A DNA stretch of 64,000 nt from Pseudomaricurvus sp965656525 (GTDB lineage Bacteria; Pseudomonadota; Gammaproteobacteria; Pseudomonadales; Cellvibrionaceae), in the NCBI GenBank assembly GCA_965656525.1, contig CBFHKY010000006.1, positions 1 to 64,000 on the forward strand. The letters run 5' to 3'. The translations under genes were made by a program, and so were the position numbers. The notes below the pieces were generated by a model. The model saw nothing but the letters and a program-made list of their open reading frames with translations, was not told the DNA's origin and ran no database searches. Positions 53,713 to 63,830 of this stretch are shown here, piece by piece; the first letter of the stretch is position 1; each line of letters begins with the position of its first letter.

Positions 53713-53754
53713 TTCCGGATCCTCAATTACAAAGTTTGAATTCAAATTGCTCAA

Positions 53755-54615
53755 TTAGACTGCTGAAGCACCACTAACGATCTCGGACAGCTCTTGCGTA
53801 ATTGCAGACTGTCTGGCTTTGTTGTAAACCAGCTGTAAATCATCAATGAGGTCACCCGCATTGTCGGTAGCACTCTTCATCGCTAACATACGAGCGGCCA
53901 TTTCACAGGCAGAGTTCTCTACAACAGCTTGGTACACTTGTGACTCTATATAACGAACCAACAACCCATCTAACAAAGTTTCTGCATCAGGCTCGTATAA
54001 GTAATCCCAGCTGTGCTGCAGCTTTTCGTCTTGATCAGCTTCTAACGGTAAAAGTTGATCAACAAAAGGGGTCTGAGTCATCGTATTGACGAACTTATTG
54101 CCCACCAGAAAAACTCGGTCTACTTTGCCTTCAGAAAAACTGTCGAGCATGATTTTCACACTACCAATCAAGCTGGCAACGCTCGGTTGTTCACCTAGAT
54201 CACGTACAGCCCCAACAACATTACCGCCAAAACTATTGAAGAAAGCTGCTGCTTTAGCGCCAATCAAGCATAGGTCTATCTCAACCCCTTGATCGTTCCA
54301 CTCTTTCATGGACTTAATCGTGCGCTTGAACATATTCGCGTTCAGACCACCACACAAACCACGATCAGTAGAAACCAGAATAAAGCCAACGCGTTTAACT
54401 TCACGCTGCTCCATAAATATATGCTTATACTCTGGATTGGCGTTGGCAATGTGGCCCACTACTTCGCGGATACGCTGGGAGTAGGGCTTTCCAAGTTCCA
54501 TGCGGTCTTGCGCTCTACGCATTTTGCTCGCCGCTACCATTTCCATGGCGCTGGTGATCTTTTGCGTATTTTTAATACTCGTTATCTGAGTACGAATTTC
54601 TTTTCCGCTTGCCAT
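53755..54615 (-). CDS. atpG: ATP synthase gamma subunit
   Basis: 286 residues. Central rotor shaft. N-terminal coiled-coil helix (KEIRTQITSIKNTQKITSAMEMVAASKMRRAQ) and the C-terminal helix with RQSAITQELSEIVSGASAV are the family hallmarks; the DRGLCGGLN motif is near residue 85. Between atpA and atpD. Confidence 0.96.
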   Translation of the reverse strand: MASGKEIRTQITSIKNTQKITSAMEMVAASKMRRAQDRMELGKPYSQRIREVVGHIANANPEYKHIFMEQREVKRVGFILVSTDRGLCGGLNANMFKRTIKSMKEWNDQGVEIDLCLIGAKAAAFFNSFGGNVVGAVRDLGEQPSVASLIGSVKIMLDSFSEGKVDRVFLVGNKFVNTMTQTPFVDQLLPLEADQDEKLQHSWDYLYEPDAETLLDGLLVRYIESQVYQAVVENSACEMAARMLAMKSATDNAGDLIDDLQLVYNKARQSAITQELSEIVSGASAV

Positions 54616-54715
54616 TACCAGTCCCCGAAAAAATTCATATTAGTGTCAGTGTTCATTAAGCGCCCCGATTTCATATCGACTTTCACATATTCGTTCAAAG
54701 CGCCTAACAATTCTG

Positions 54716-56260
54716 CTACCAAGTCTGAGTTGACTTGAACTTCTCCAAGGCTGCTTTGAATCCGGACTCAATTTCATCATTGTAGTTGCCAGACTCATTT
54801 ACTTTCTTCATCAAATCAGCATGTTCGCTGAGCATGTAAGAAAGCAAAGAAGACTCAAAAGCACCAATTTTCGATACTTCTACGTCTTGCAGATAACCTT
54901 CGTTAACGGCATACAGAATAACACCCATCTCAGCGATGCTCAGAGGTGAATACTGTTTTTGCTTCATCAGTTCAGTTACACGCTCACCGTGATCCAGTTG
55001 CGCTTTGGTTGCCGCATCAAGGTCAGAAGCAAACTGAGAGAATGCCGCCAATTCACGATACTGAGCCAATGCAGTCCGGATACCACCAGACAACTTTTTA
55101 ATGATCTTGGTTTGAGCTGAACCGCCCACACGAGATACCGAAATACCGGCGTTCATTGCAGGGCGAATACCCGCATTAAACATGTCAGTTTCTAAGAAGA
55201 TCTGACCATCGGTAATCGAGATGACGTTAGTAGGTACAAATGCGGATACGTCACCAGCTTGAGTTTCAATGATAGGCAAAGCCGTTAGAGAACCTGTTTT
55301 ACCTTTCACTTCACCATTAGTGAATTTTTCTACGTAATCAGCATTGACGCGCGAAGCACGCTCAAGCAAACGTGAATGCAAGTAGAATACATCACCTGGG
55401 TAAGCTTCACGGCCTGGCGGACGACGCAACAAGAGTGAGATCTGACGATACGCCCAAGCTTGCTTGGTTAAGTCATCATGAATGATCAGTGCGTCTTGAC
55501 CGCGGTCACGGAAGTACTCCCCCATGGTTGTACCAGCAAACGGTGCCAGAAATTGCATTGCAGCTGGATCTGAAGCTGTTGCTGCAACAACAATGGTGTG
55601 AGCCAATGCACCGTGCTCTTCCAGCTTGCGAACAACTGAAGCAATAGAAGATGCTTTTTGGCCAACGGCTACGTAGATACACTTAATGCCAGAATCTTTC
55701 TGGTTGATAATCGCATCTACCGCAATGGCCGTTTTACCGGTTTGGCGGTCACCAATGATTAACTCACGCTGACCACGACCTACTGGTACCATGGCATCAA
55801 CAGATTTCAGACCAAATTGAACCGGCTCATCTACTGATTTACGCTCAATTACACCTGGTGCAATTTTTTCAATCGCGTCGGTTTTGCTGTGACCAATTGG
55901 GCCTTTACCGTCGATTGGATTACCCAGTGCATCAACAACGCGCCCCAGTAATTCTTCACCAACGGGTACTTCCAGAATACGACCGGTACACTTACAAGTC
56001 TGGCCTTCTGCCACACCTTCGTAATCGCCCAGTACAACCGCACCCACACTGTCGCGCTCAAGGTTAAGTGCCATACCATAGACACCGCCTTCGAACTCGA
56101 CCATTTCACCGTACATCACGTCTTCTAAACCGTGGATACGAATAATACCGTCGCTTACTGAAACAACGGTGCCCTCATTTTGGGCTTTTGCAGACACATC
56201 GAGACCTTCAATGCGCTGCTTGATAATGTCACTGATTTCAGAAGGATTCAGTTGCTGCAT
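54716..56260 (-). CDS. atpA: ATP synthase alpha subunit
   Basis: 514 residues, full length. Non-catalytic nucleotide-binding F1 subunit. P-loop GDRQTGKTAIAVDAI near residue 170 and the signature PAMNAGISVSRVGGSAQ near residue 365. 36 bases below atpH, 100 bases above atpG. Confidence 0.97.
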   Translation of the reverse strand: MQQLNPSEISDIIKQRIEGLDVSAKAQNEGTVVSVSDGIIRIHGLEDVMYGEMVEFEGGVYGMALNLERDSVGAVVLGDYEGVAEGQTCKCTGRILEVPVGEELLGRVVDALGNPIDGKGPIGHSKTDAIEKIAPGVIERKSVDEPVQFGLKSVDAMVPVGRGQRELIIGDRQTGKTAIAVDAIINQKDSGIKCIYVAVGQKASSIASVVRKLEEHGALAHTIVVAATASDPAAMQFLAPFAGTTMGEYFRDRGQDALIIHDDLTKQAWAYRQISLLLRRPPGREAYPGDVFYLHSRLLERASRVNADYVEKFTNGEVKGKTGSLTALPIIETQAGDVSAFVPTNVISITDGQIFLETDMFNAGIRPAMNAGISVSRVGGSAQTKIIKKLSGGIRTALAQYRELAAFSQFASDLDAATKAQLDHGERVTELMKQKQYSPLSIAEMGVILYAVNEGYLQDVEVSKIGAFESSLLSYMLSEHADLMKKVNESGNYNDEIESGFKAALEKFKSTQTW

Positions 56261-56296
56261 GCTCTGTTCCTCAATTCCCGCGCGGCACCAGCCGGC

Positions 56297-56833
56297 TTAG
56301 GAGTTCATTGCTTCGGCGAGCTTGGTCAAACGACCACGCACCGAACCGTCAATTACTGTGTCGCCTGCACGTATCAATGCGCCACCCAAAATTGCTTTAT
56401 CCGTAGTTGTGGATAAAGTCACTACACGGTCCAGCTTGGCACTCAGTGCTTTCGCCAATTTATCTTGCAGTTCGTCGGATAACTCGAAAGCTGTAGTGAC
56501 TTCAACATCAACGGTTTGCTCGCGCTGCGCTTTGTGCATCTCAAACAACTGCCGAATTTCAGGCAACAGAGTTAGACGCTTATTATCAGCTAGAGCTTTA
56601 ACCAGATTAATGCCACCCTCGTTAAGCTCTTCACCGCAGATTTCAATAAAGGCGCTGGCCTTCTGTTCTGCAGTCAAGGCGGGGGAGAGCAGTGCCTTAA
56701 CCATACCGTCATGTTGTGCTACAGCAGCCGTGAGAATTAACATATCAGACCATTGCTGCAATTGATCCGCCGCTACGGCGGATTCAAACGCAGCTTTCGC
56801 ATAAGGTCTGGCTAAAGTTGCAAGTTCGGCCAT
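56297..56833 (-). CDS. atpH: ATP synthase delta subunit
   Basis: 178 residues. N-terminal helical bundle starting ELATLARPYAKAAFESA and the C-terminal VVTLSTTTDKAILGGALIRAGDTVIDGSVRGRLTKLAEAM are typical. It connects F1 to the peripheral stalk. 12 bases below atpF. Confidence 0.96.
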   Translation of the reverse strand: MAELATLARPYAKAAFESAVAADQLQQWSDMLILTAAVAQHDGMVKALLSPALTAEQKASAFIEICGEELNEGGINLVKALADNKRLTLLPEIRQLFEMHKAQREQTVDVEVTTAFELSDELQDKLAKALSAKLDRVVTLSTTTDKAILGGALIRAGDTVIDGSVRGRLTKLAEAMNS

Positions 56834-56845
56834 AATTTACCTCAC

Positions 56846-57316
56846 TTACAATTTAGCGGCTAACTGGTTTACCAGTTCGCTGTTAGCATTCTCGTCAATG
56901 GCCGAGCCCAGTACTTTTTCTGCACCAGCCAACGCCAGAGCAGCCACTTTACCGCGCAGATCTTCTTTAGCACGGTTAACGTCTTGCTCAATCTGCGCTT
57001 CAGCTGCAGCTTTCAGACGATTACCTTCCGCAACGGCCTGTTCTTTAGCTTCTTCAACGATTTGGTGAGCACGCTTGTTGGCTTGCTCAATAATTGCTGC
57101 CGCTTCTTCTTTCGCGTGACGCATTTGCTCGGTGGCTTTTTTCTGAGCCAGCTCAAGATCTTTGTCAGCACGATCAGCAGCTTCCAAACCATCGGCGATT
57201 TTCTTTTCACGCTCCTCCATTACGGAGATCAACGCAGGCCAGATATACTTCATGCTGAACAAAATGAACAGAATGAAGGTTATCGATTGGCCTATCAAAG
57301 TCAGGTTGATATTCAC
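56846..57316 (-). CDS. atpF: ATP synthase subunit b
   Basis: 156 residues. One N-terminal membrane helix (LTLIGQSITFILFILFSMKYIWPAL) and a long charged coiled coil (residues 35-150). Dimeric peripheral stalk. Confidence 0.96.
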   Translation of the reverse strand: MNINLTLIGQSITFILFILFSMKYIWPALISVMEEREKKIADGLEAADRADKDLELAQKKATEQMRHAKEEAAAIIEQANKRAHQIVEEAKEQAVAEGNRLKAAAEAQIEQDVNRAKEDLRGKVAALALAGAEKVLGSAIDENANSELVNQLAAKL

Positions 57317-57365
57317 ACCAACACCTCTTGCTTAAGAAATTTAAAAGACAAGCAAAGGGGGGGGA

Positions 57366-57614
57366 TTAACCTGCCATGCCCGGAGCGATAACGAAGATCA
57401 GGTACATCGCAATACCAACACCGATCATTGGTACAGCATCGAGCAGACCAGCCATCAAAAACATTTTGGTTTGCAGTGCAGGACCTTGTTCAGGTTGACG
57501 AGCTGAACCTTCCAGCAGTTTTCCGCCCAACAACGCGAAGCCAATCGCGGTGCCTAAGGCAGCCAAGCCGATCAGTAGTGCTGCAGACATGTAAACCAGA
57601 CCAATATTGTCCAT
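57366..57614 (-). CDS. atpE: ATP synthase subunit c
   Basis: 82 residues in two membrane helices joined by the polar loop ARQPEQGPAL. The ion-carrying acidic residue is in the second helix (LLDAVPMIGVGI: Asp). The residues around it do not show an obvious sodium-binding set, suggesting proton coupling. Confidence 0.96.
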   Translation of the reverse strand: MDNIGLVYMSAALLIGLAALGTAIGFALLGGKLLEGSARQPEQGPALQTKMFLMAGLLDAVPMIGVGIAMYLIFVIAPGMAG

Positions 57615-57669
57615 GAGTTTCTCCTAGTAGTGTAGTTAATTGCTAAAGTTAAAGTTAAAAGTCAAAGAA

Positions 57670-58590
57670 TTAGTGTTGTTCATCTAGGTCATCATGTGCC
57701 ATAGCCATATAGACTATGGTTAACACCATGAAGATAAAAGCTTGTAGAGTGATTACCAGAACATGGAACACAGCCCACGCCCACTGCAACACGCCACCGA
57801 ATATCCCCATCATCAAACCAGCGCTGTACATAAGTGCGATCAAGATAAAGATCATCTCACCAGCGTACAGGTTACCGAAAAGACGCAAACCCAGTGAAAT
57901 CGGTTTCGCAATCAATGAGACAGTTTCCAACAGGAAGTTAATCGGTAGCAATACCGTGTAATCTAAGTACCACTTGCCGGAATGGAAGGGGTGCATGGTC
58001 AATTCTTTAATGAATCCTAACAGACCCTTAGCTCGGATACTGGAGAAAATCATCAGACCAAATACAGTCAAAGCCATACCCATAGTTGCATTTACGTCAG
58101 TGGTTGGCACAACTTTAAAGAACAAGTGCGGATCACCAGAGATACCCGCCGCGGCCATAGGTAACCAATCGATTGGAACCAAATCCATGAGGTTCATAAA
58201 GAACACCCACACAAAAATAGTCAACGCCATAGGTGCAACGAGCTTATTTTTGTAGTGAAAAGTTTCTTTTACGATGTTATCAACAAATTCGACGATTGTT
58301 TCTACGCCACTCTGAAGGCCTTTTGGCACACCCGTTGTCGCTTTTTTCGCCGCCATCCGAAACAAAAAACAAAACAGCAAGCCAAGAATAATAGACCAGC
58401 CCATTGTATCTAGGTGAACTGCCCAAAACCCCATATCAACAGCTTCTTGCGAAGAATGCGCAAGTGTCCATGTGGCATCGTTTAAAATGGTACCATCATC
58501 ACGAACATAACCTGCTGGCAACTTGCCGTAAGCCATGTTTTGCAAATGGTGTTGGATATAATCCGTCTGTGTGATTCCTTCGCTTGCCAT
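57670..58590 (-). CDS. atpB: ATP synthase subunit a
   Basis: 306 residues from ATG 58590, which has a GAGAG ribosome site; a longer start at 58647 has none. Membrane helices with the essential arginine in ISLGLRLFGNLYAGEM near residue 235. Conducts protons to the c ring. Confidence 0.95.
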   Translation of the reverse strand: MASEGITQTDYIQHHLQNMAYGKLPAGYVRDDGTILNDATWTLAHSSQEAVDMGFWAVHLDTMGWSIILGLLFCFLFRMAAKKATTGVPKGLQSGVETIVEFVDNIVKETFHYKNKLVAPMALTIFVWVFFMNLMDLVPIDWLPMAAAGISGDPHLFFKVVPTTDVNATMGMALTVFGLMIFSSIRAKGLLGFIKELTMHPFHSGKWYLDYTVLLPINFLLETVSLIAKPISLGLRLFGNLYAGEMIFILIALMYSAGLMMGIFGGVLQWAWAVFHVLVITLQAFIFMVLTIVYMAMAHDDLDEQH

Positions 58591-58733
58591 AGTTCTCTCA
58601 AGCACCTTTAAGTTAAAAAAATTGTAAAAATATCTTCTACCACCCACGGTAGGAAAAAATGTTTTTACAACCTCTTACGTGTTTTCGTGCGGTTATCCAT
58701 TGCCTCTGTGTTTACGCCGACAAAATTATTTGA

Positions 58734-59180
58734 TTATTTAGCCACCCAATCAGAACTCTTTAGAGTTTTTGCCATCAAAACAACGTGCATTAACCATTGG
58801 CTTCCATAACCAATGAACACCCACACGGGTGACTGTTGCGCTGCTGGAATTGCCATAAATACACAAGCAAATCCCACAATAGCGAGTACAAACTTGCCAG
58901 TCTCGCCACGGTAAAAGGAACGCACTACCTCGTTCGTTCGGCTAGCCCCGAAAAATCGAAATGCCAGCTTGGCAAAGTAAGCTTGCTCGACCAAACCAAT
59001 CAAGGCACCGCAAACAAAGGCCACTCCTGTTTCTCGGCTCACCCATCCCAAGCATATCGTCACCAGTAAAAGGGCGATTCCCTGAAACACAAAAGCTCTC
59101 AGGAGCGGGGGTCTTCTTGTGTGCACCAAAGCAGCATCTCTGTTTGTACTAGCGACCGCCTTTCGTATTGAGGCGAGCAC
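58734..59180 (-). CDS. atpI: ATP synthase protein I
   Basis: 148 residues with four hydrophobic helices (residues 30-135). AtpI is a poorly conserved assembly factor at the start of most atp operons; position and topology support the name more than sequence does. The start is GTG 59180 with no strong ribosome site, so the start is uncertain. Confidence 0.8.
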   Translation of the reverse strand: MLASIRKAVASTNRDAALVHTRRPPLLRAFVFQGIALLLVTICLGWVSRETGVAFVCGALIGLVEQAYFAKLAFRFFGASRTNEVVRSFYRGETGKFVLAIVGFACVFMAIPAAQQSPVWVFIGYGSQWLMHVVLMAKTLKSSDWVAK

Positions 59181-59345
59181 TTCAAATTTTTGCGCGCACA
59201 GCTAGTGTACTTTGTTAACCAATCGAGCGTCGCGAATTATAGGGTTTAGCCCTTACTCAATCAACCAAAATCGGGACTAGATAACCTTTTCAGGAAAGAC
59301 GACACAAGGCTCACACCATATAGTGCTTTCCCCTTTAATCAAACA

Positions 59346-60266
59346 CTAATTCTTGTAACCTAGATGGTGCAAAATACCATCCAATTCATCTAAGCTGTTG
59401 TAGGCTAGTACCAACTTACCTTTTCCTTTGGCGTTATAGGATATCGAAACAGGCACCCCGACCTTCTCAGAAAGGGACTCTTCTAGCAACTGCACATCTG
59501 CGCTGGCCTGTTGTGTCGCGACGGTTTCTGTTGTCGACTGCTGCAGTTTACGTACGAGAGCTTCCGTTTGGCGCACAGACAAACCTTTAGCCACCACCTG
59601 TCTTGCGATATCACGCTGTTCGGAGGCATCGAGTGACAATATCGCTCGCGCGTGTCCCATCTCTAAATCACCCCGTTCCAGCAAGGTCTTTACGTCGTCT
59701 GTTAGCGCCAATAAACGCAAAAGGTTGGTAATGGTCGTTCTTGACTTGCCTACCGCCTGAGCAACTTCCAACTGAGTCAATTCAAACTCATCTTGCAAAC
59801 GCTTTAGCGCAAACGCTTCTTCCATTGGGTTAAGGTCTTCGCGCTGAATGTTTTCAATCAACGCCATCGCAATGGCGGCCTCATCGGGCACATCGCGAAC
59901 CAAGCAGGGAATGGTATCGAGCTCAGCCAGCTGTGTGGCACGCCAACGACGTTCACCGGCGATGATTTCATAGCGCTCAGCGCCTGAGTCATCTCTGCCT
60001 ATCGGGCGCACGACAATAGGTTGCATGACCCCTTGGGCTTTGATGGATTCAGACAGTTCTTCCAGTGCTTCCGGGTGCATATCACGACGCGGTTGATAGC
60101 GACCGCGCTGAATACGCTCAACTGGCAGCTTAATCAGTTTACCATCGTTATCTTGGGACTGGCTGTCACTGGCAACATTGGCGATGGCTTCACTTGCAGA
60201 GGCGCCAGTAGCCCCCCCTAATAGAGCGTCCAGCCCCCGCCCCAACCCTTTTCGTTTCGCCGCCAT
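59346..60266 (-). CDS. parB: Chromosome partitioning protein ParB
   Basis: 306 residues. N-terminal ParB/Srx CTP-binding domain (LPVERIQRGRYQPRRDMH; GERRWRATQL), the ALIENIQREDLNPMEEAFALKRL motif, a helix-turn-helix (QLEVAQAVGKSRTTITNLLRLLAL) and a C-terminal dimerisation region. It loads at parS and works with ParA to segregate origins. No parS site was found in this window. 88 bases below parA. Confidence 0.96.
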   Translation of the reverse strand: MAAKRKGLGRGLDALLGGATGASASEAIANVASDSQSQDNDGKLIKLPVERIQRGRYQPRRDMHPEALEELSESIKAQGVMQPIVVRPIGRDDSGAERYEIIAGERRWRATQLAELDTIPCLVRDVPDEAAIAMALIENIQREDLNPMEEAFALKRLQDEFELTQLEVAQAVGKSRTTITNLLRLLALTDDVKTLLERGDLEMGHARAILSLDASEQRDIARQVVAKGLSVRQTEALVRKLQQSTTETVATQQASADVQLLEESLSEKVGVPVSISYNAKGKGKLVLAYNSLDELDGILHHLGYKN

Positions 60267-60354
60267 GTTGTACTTTTCCTATTGTTCTATTTGTTCTGTG
60301 AAGTGGATCTGCAAAACGCCTTTTAATTCAGGTGTTTTATCGCCAGATCAGAAT

Positions 60355-61152
60355 TTAAGCCGGCTCTAACTCTGAACGCTGTGGCTCAGATTCGTGTCGC
60401 CGCAATATTTCTCCCGCCAAGGCGAGGTAGGAAATAGCCCCCTTTGACTGGCGATCATAGATCAAAGCGGGTTGACCAAAACTGGGAGCCTCAGCTAAGC
60501 GTACGTTGCGTGGAATACAAGTGCGATACAAACGATCTCCGAAATGGTTGGAGAGCTGTTGCGATACATCGTTGGTCAAACTATTGCGCGGATCGTACAT
60601 CGTGCGAAGCAAACCCTCGATCTCTAATACTGGATTTAAAGACGCCTGAATTTGCTGAATAGTATTCATCAGAGCCGACAGCCCCTCCAACGCATAGTAT
60701 TCACATTGCATTGGAATAATCACACCATTACAAGCCACCAAAGCGTTGACGGTCAGCATGTTTAACGACGGCGGGCAATCTACTAGCACGTAGTCAAACT
60801 GCCCCTCTAAATCTTCAAGCACTTGTCGCAGGCGGTATTCTTTGTGAGGCAGAGACAGCATCTCCACCTCCGCTGCAGTCAAATCGCCATTGGCTGGTAG
60901 AACTGTGAATTTCCCCGATGGCGACTCGACCAGTGCATCTTCCACCTTACAAGCACCAACAAGCACTTCGTAGACCGAAATATCCAGCTCATTTTTGCTG
61001 ATACCAGAACCCATGGTGGCATTGCCTTGCGGGTCTAAATCCACCAGCAGCACGCGTTTCTTGGTAGCCACCAATGAGGCCGCCAAGTTCACGCAAGTCG
61101 TGGTCTTACCAACACCACCTTTCTGGTTGGCTATCGCGTATTTTTTGGTCAA
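60355..61152 (-). CDS. parA: Chromosome partitioning ATPase ParA
   Basis: 265 residues. Deviant Walker A KGGVGKTTT at residues 11-19 and the switch motifs DLDPQGNATMGSG and VDCPPSLN. The start is TTG 61152, which has AGGA seven bases upstream and gives the normal MTKKYAIANQKGG N-terminus; starts at 61170 (TTG) and 61158 (GTG) are less well placed. Part of the mnmG-rsmG-parA-parB unit. Confidence 0.95.
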   Translation of the reverse strand: MTKKYAIANQKGGVGKTTTCVNLAASLVATKKRVLLVDLDPQGNATMGSGISKNELDISVYEVLVGACKVEDALVESPSGKFTVLPANGDLTAAEVEMLSLPHKEYRLRQVLEDLEGQFDYVLVDCPPSLNMLTVNALVACNGVIIPMQCEYYALEGLSALMNTIQQIQASLNPVLEIEGLLRTMYDPRNSLTNDVSQQLSNHFGDRLYRTCIPRNVRLAEAPSFGQPALIYDRQSKGAISYLALAGEILRRHESEPQRSELEPA

Positions 61153-61224
61153 TTTCACATCCTGCCACAATCAGCAACGTTTGAGTTTGGAGGTACAGTA
61201 CAGGCCTCGGGACACCTAATGCGC

Positions 61225-61863
61225 CTAAGAGCAGAGAGGTTCGAGCACCAGTAGGTGGCGCTCACCTTCTTCGCGAGGGACCTGAAGGGGGTAAGAACCA
61301 GAAACCTTATAGTGTTTTTCCACAGCGCTCAACTCACTCGTGGGGTATAAGCCTTTCATCGCATAATAAACACCCTGTTCGCTAAGTAAATGCTCACATC
61401 CGCGAATCATATCTTCGATACTGGCAAACGCACGACTGATTACACCATCAAACTTTTGCTCTGGATGAAACGCCTCCACACGGCTGTTCTGCACCGTGAC
61501 ATTCTCTAACTTGAGCTCAGTTTTCACTTGGAACAAAAAACGGGTTTTTTTGCCATTGCTGTCAAGCAAGGTGAAATCTTTATCTGGGTACAAAATGGCC
61601 AAAGGTATTCCAGGTAAGCCGCCACCAGTCCCAACATCCAATAGGCGCTTGGCTTTGATGTATGGCACCACGCTTAAACTGTCGAGCAAATGTCTATCTA
61701 ACTGCGCACGCTGATCACGAATAGCGGACAAATTGTAAGCTTGATTCCACTTGTGAAACAGTTGCAAATACGCCAACAACATGTCGACCTGTTTGTCATT
61801 CAGGTGGACCCCCATGGTTGCCGCATCGGACTTCAAAATATGCGCTAAAGCCTGATCCACCAC
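61225..61863 (-). CDS. rsmG: 16S rRNA m7G527 methyltransferase
   Basis: 212 residues. SAM motif LLDVGTGGGLPGIPLAILYP near residue 70. Methylates G527 of 16S rRNA; loss confers low-level streptomycin resistance. Start GTG 61863 overlaps the mnmG stop by one base. Confidence 0.96.
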   Translation of the reverse strand: MVDQALAHILKSDAATMGVHLNDKQVDMLLAYLQLFHKWNQAYNLSAIRDQRAQLDRHLLDSLSVVPYIKAKRLLDVGTGGGLPGIPLAILYPDKDFTLLDSNGKKTRFLFQVKTELKLENVTVQNSRVEAFHPEQKFDGVISRAFASIEDMIRGCEHLLSEQGVYYAMKGLYPTSELSAVEKHYKVSGSYPLQVPREEGERHLLVLEPLCS

Positions 61864-63752
61864 TAGATGACCGCCTGCTTTCTCAATAAACCTTGTTTTT
61901 TAAGGTAAATCAACAGCAGGGAAACTGCCGCTGGGGTAACCCCTTGAATACGTGAAGCGCGCGCTAGGGTTTGAGGGCGGTTTTCGATGAGCTTTTGTTT
62001 CACCTCGTTCGACAGCCCCTCCACAACAGAGTAATCAAACGCCTCAGGAATGGGGGTATTTTCGTATTGTTGCAGGCGATTGATGTCTTGTTGCTGGCGA
62101 TCAATATAGCCCGCGTACTTAGCCGATATCTCTACCTGCTCCCACACTTGTGGGTTGGTTTCCGCTTCGCCTTTCAAACCGGCAACATCCAGATAACCCA
62201 ACTCTGGACGTTTCAGCAAATCGTGCAAACTGTATTCGCGCGTCAGTGGCGCTTTTAATTTTGGCGCTAACTGCTCTGCCTCCGGGCCTTTCGCCTGCAA
62301 CCATGTATCACGCAAGCGCTGATCTTCACGGGCAATGGCCTCTCGCTTTTCGCTAAAAGCCTGCCAGCGCGCGTCATCCACCAAACCCAATTCGCGACCT
62401 TTCTCTGTCAGCCGCAAATCGGCGTTGTCTTCACGCAGTAACAAACGATATTCCGCACGGCTGGTGAACATACGGTAGGGCTCGCGAGCTCCCATAGTGA
62501 TCAAGTCATCCACTAAAACACCGATGTAGGCTTCATCGCGACGTGGACACCAAGCGTCTTTGCCTTGCACGCGCAGTGCGGCATTGGCGCCTGCCAAGAG
62601 CCCTTGGGCACCAGCCTCTTCGTAACCGGTGGTGCCATTGATTTGCCCGGCGAAAAATAAGCCATTGATGCATTTGTTTTCGAGGTTGCTGTGCAAGTCT
62701 CGCGGATCAAAGAAATCGTATTCGATCGCATAACCCGGGCGAGTAATATGCGCGTTTTCAAAGCCTTTGATGGAGTGAACCAAATCGAGCTGTACATCAA
62801 AAGGCAAGCTTGTGGAGATCCCGTTGGGGTATAGCTCGTGGGTTGTTAATCCCTCTGGCTCAATAAAAACCTGGTGTGAGGATTTGTCGGCAAAACGGTG
62901 GATTTTATCCTCGACAGAAGGGCAATAGCGAGGCCCAATGCCATCGATCACACCCGTATACATGGGGGAGCGATCTAGCCCTTTGCGGATGATCTCGTGA
63001 GTGCGCTCGTTGGTGTGGGTTATCCAGCAACACACTTGTTCGGGGTGATCCTCCACGTTGCCCATGAATGACATTACCGGCAGAGGTGAATCCCCATACT
63101 GCGGATCAAGTCCTTCAAAATTGACCGACCGAGCATCTATACGCGGTGGGGTTCCGGTTTTCAGGCGATCCACCCGCAGAGGCAATTCTCGCAAACGATC
63201 GGCTAAAGCGATGGATGGTGGGTCACCTGCACGGCCACCAGAGTGGTTTTGTAGGCCGATATGAATCTTGCCTCCCAAAAACGTACCGACGGTCAATACC
63301 ACCGTGGGGGCTAAAAAACGTAACCCCATCTGAGTTACTACACCTCTAACATCGTCACCCTCTACGATCAAGTCATCGGCGGCTTGCTGGAATATGTCTA
63401 AGTTTTCTTGGTTTTCCAGTATTTCACGCACAGCGGCTTTGTATAGCACCCTATCTGCTTGAGCGCGAGTGGCTCTGACCGCTGGCCCTTTGCGTGCATT
63501 TAACGTTCGGAACTGAATGCCGCCTTTGTCAGTCGCCAGCGCCATTGCACCGCCCAGTGCATCGATCTCTTTCACCAAGTGACTTTTACCTATGCCACCA
63601 ATGGCTGGGTTACAGCTCATCTGCCCAAGTGTCTCGATATTGTGAGTCAGCAATAAGGTCTTACAGCCCATACGAGCTGCTGCCAGGCTGGCTTCTGTTC
63701 CAGCATGGCCACCGCCAATAACGATCACATCGTAGGTTTTTGAGTAATCCAT
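61863..63752 (-). CDS. mnmG: tRNA uridine 5-carboxymethylaminomethyl modification enzyme
   Basis: 629 residues, full length. FAD-binding motif VIGGGHAGTEASLAAARMG at residues 11-29 and the SCNPAIGGIGKSHLVKEIDALGG motif. With MnmE it modifies U34 of several tRNAs. Unlike Pseudomonas, mnmE is not within 250 bases upstream; instead there is a promoter and AT-rich DNA. Confidence 0.97.
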   Translation of the reverse strand: MDYSKTYDVIVIGGGHAGTEASLAAARMGCKTLLLTHNIETLGQMSCNPAIGGIGKSHLVKEIDALGGAMALATDKGGIQFRTLNARKGPAVRATRAQADRVLYKAAVREILENQENLDIFQQAADDLIVEGDDVRGVVTQMGLRFLAPTVVLTVGTFLGGKIHIGLQNHSGGRAGDPPSIALADRLRELPLRVDRLKTGTPPRIDARSVNFEGLDPQYGDSPLPVMSFMGNVEDHPEQVCCWITHTNERTHEIIRKGLDRSPMYTGVIDGIGPRYCPSVEDKIHRFADKSSHQVFIEPEGLTTHELYPNGISTSLPFDVQLDLVHSIKGFENAHITRPGYAIEYDFFDPRDLHSNLENKCINGLFFAGQINGTTGYEEAGAQGLLAGANAALRVQGKDAWCPRRDEAYIGVLVDDLITMGAREPYRMFTSRAEYRLLLREDNADLRLTEKGRELGLVDDARWQAFSEKREAIAREDQRLRDTWLQAKGPEAEQLAPKLKAPLTREYSLHDLLKRPELGYLDVAGLKGEAETNPQVWEQVEISAKYAGYIDRQQQDINRLQQYENTPIPEAFDYSVVEGLSNEVKQKLIENRPQTLARASRIQGVTPAAVSLLLIYLKKQGLLRKQAVI

Positions 63753-63801
63753 AAGTAACGCTCAGCACACAATTTGAGAGGGCAGGTGAAAATGGGCGGC
63801 C

Positions 63802-63830
63802 AGTATATGCTTCTCGGGCCTCTTGATCAA
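63802..63830 (-). promoter_or_regulatory. Sigma-70 promoter of mnmG
   Basis: On the minus strand TTGATC (63830-63825), a 17-base spacer and TATACT (63807-63802). The -10 matches five of six. It lies about 50 bases above the mnmG start. Confidence 0.65.

Noticed and set aside
61996..62003. TGTTTCAC half of a parS site in mnmG
   Set aside because: The right half does not continue as GTGAAACA. No complete parS was found by eye in the window.
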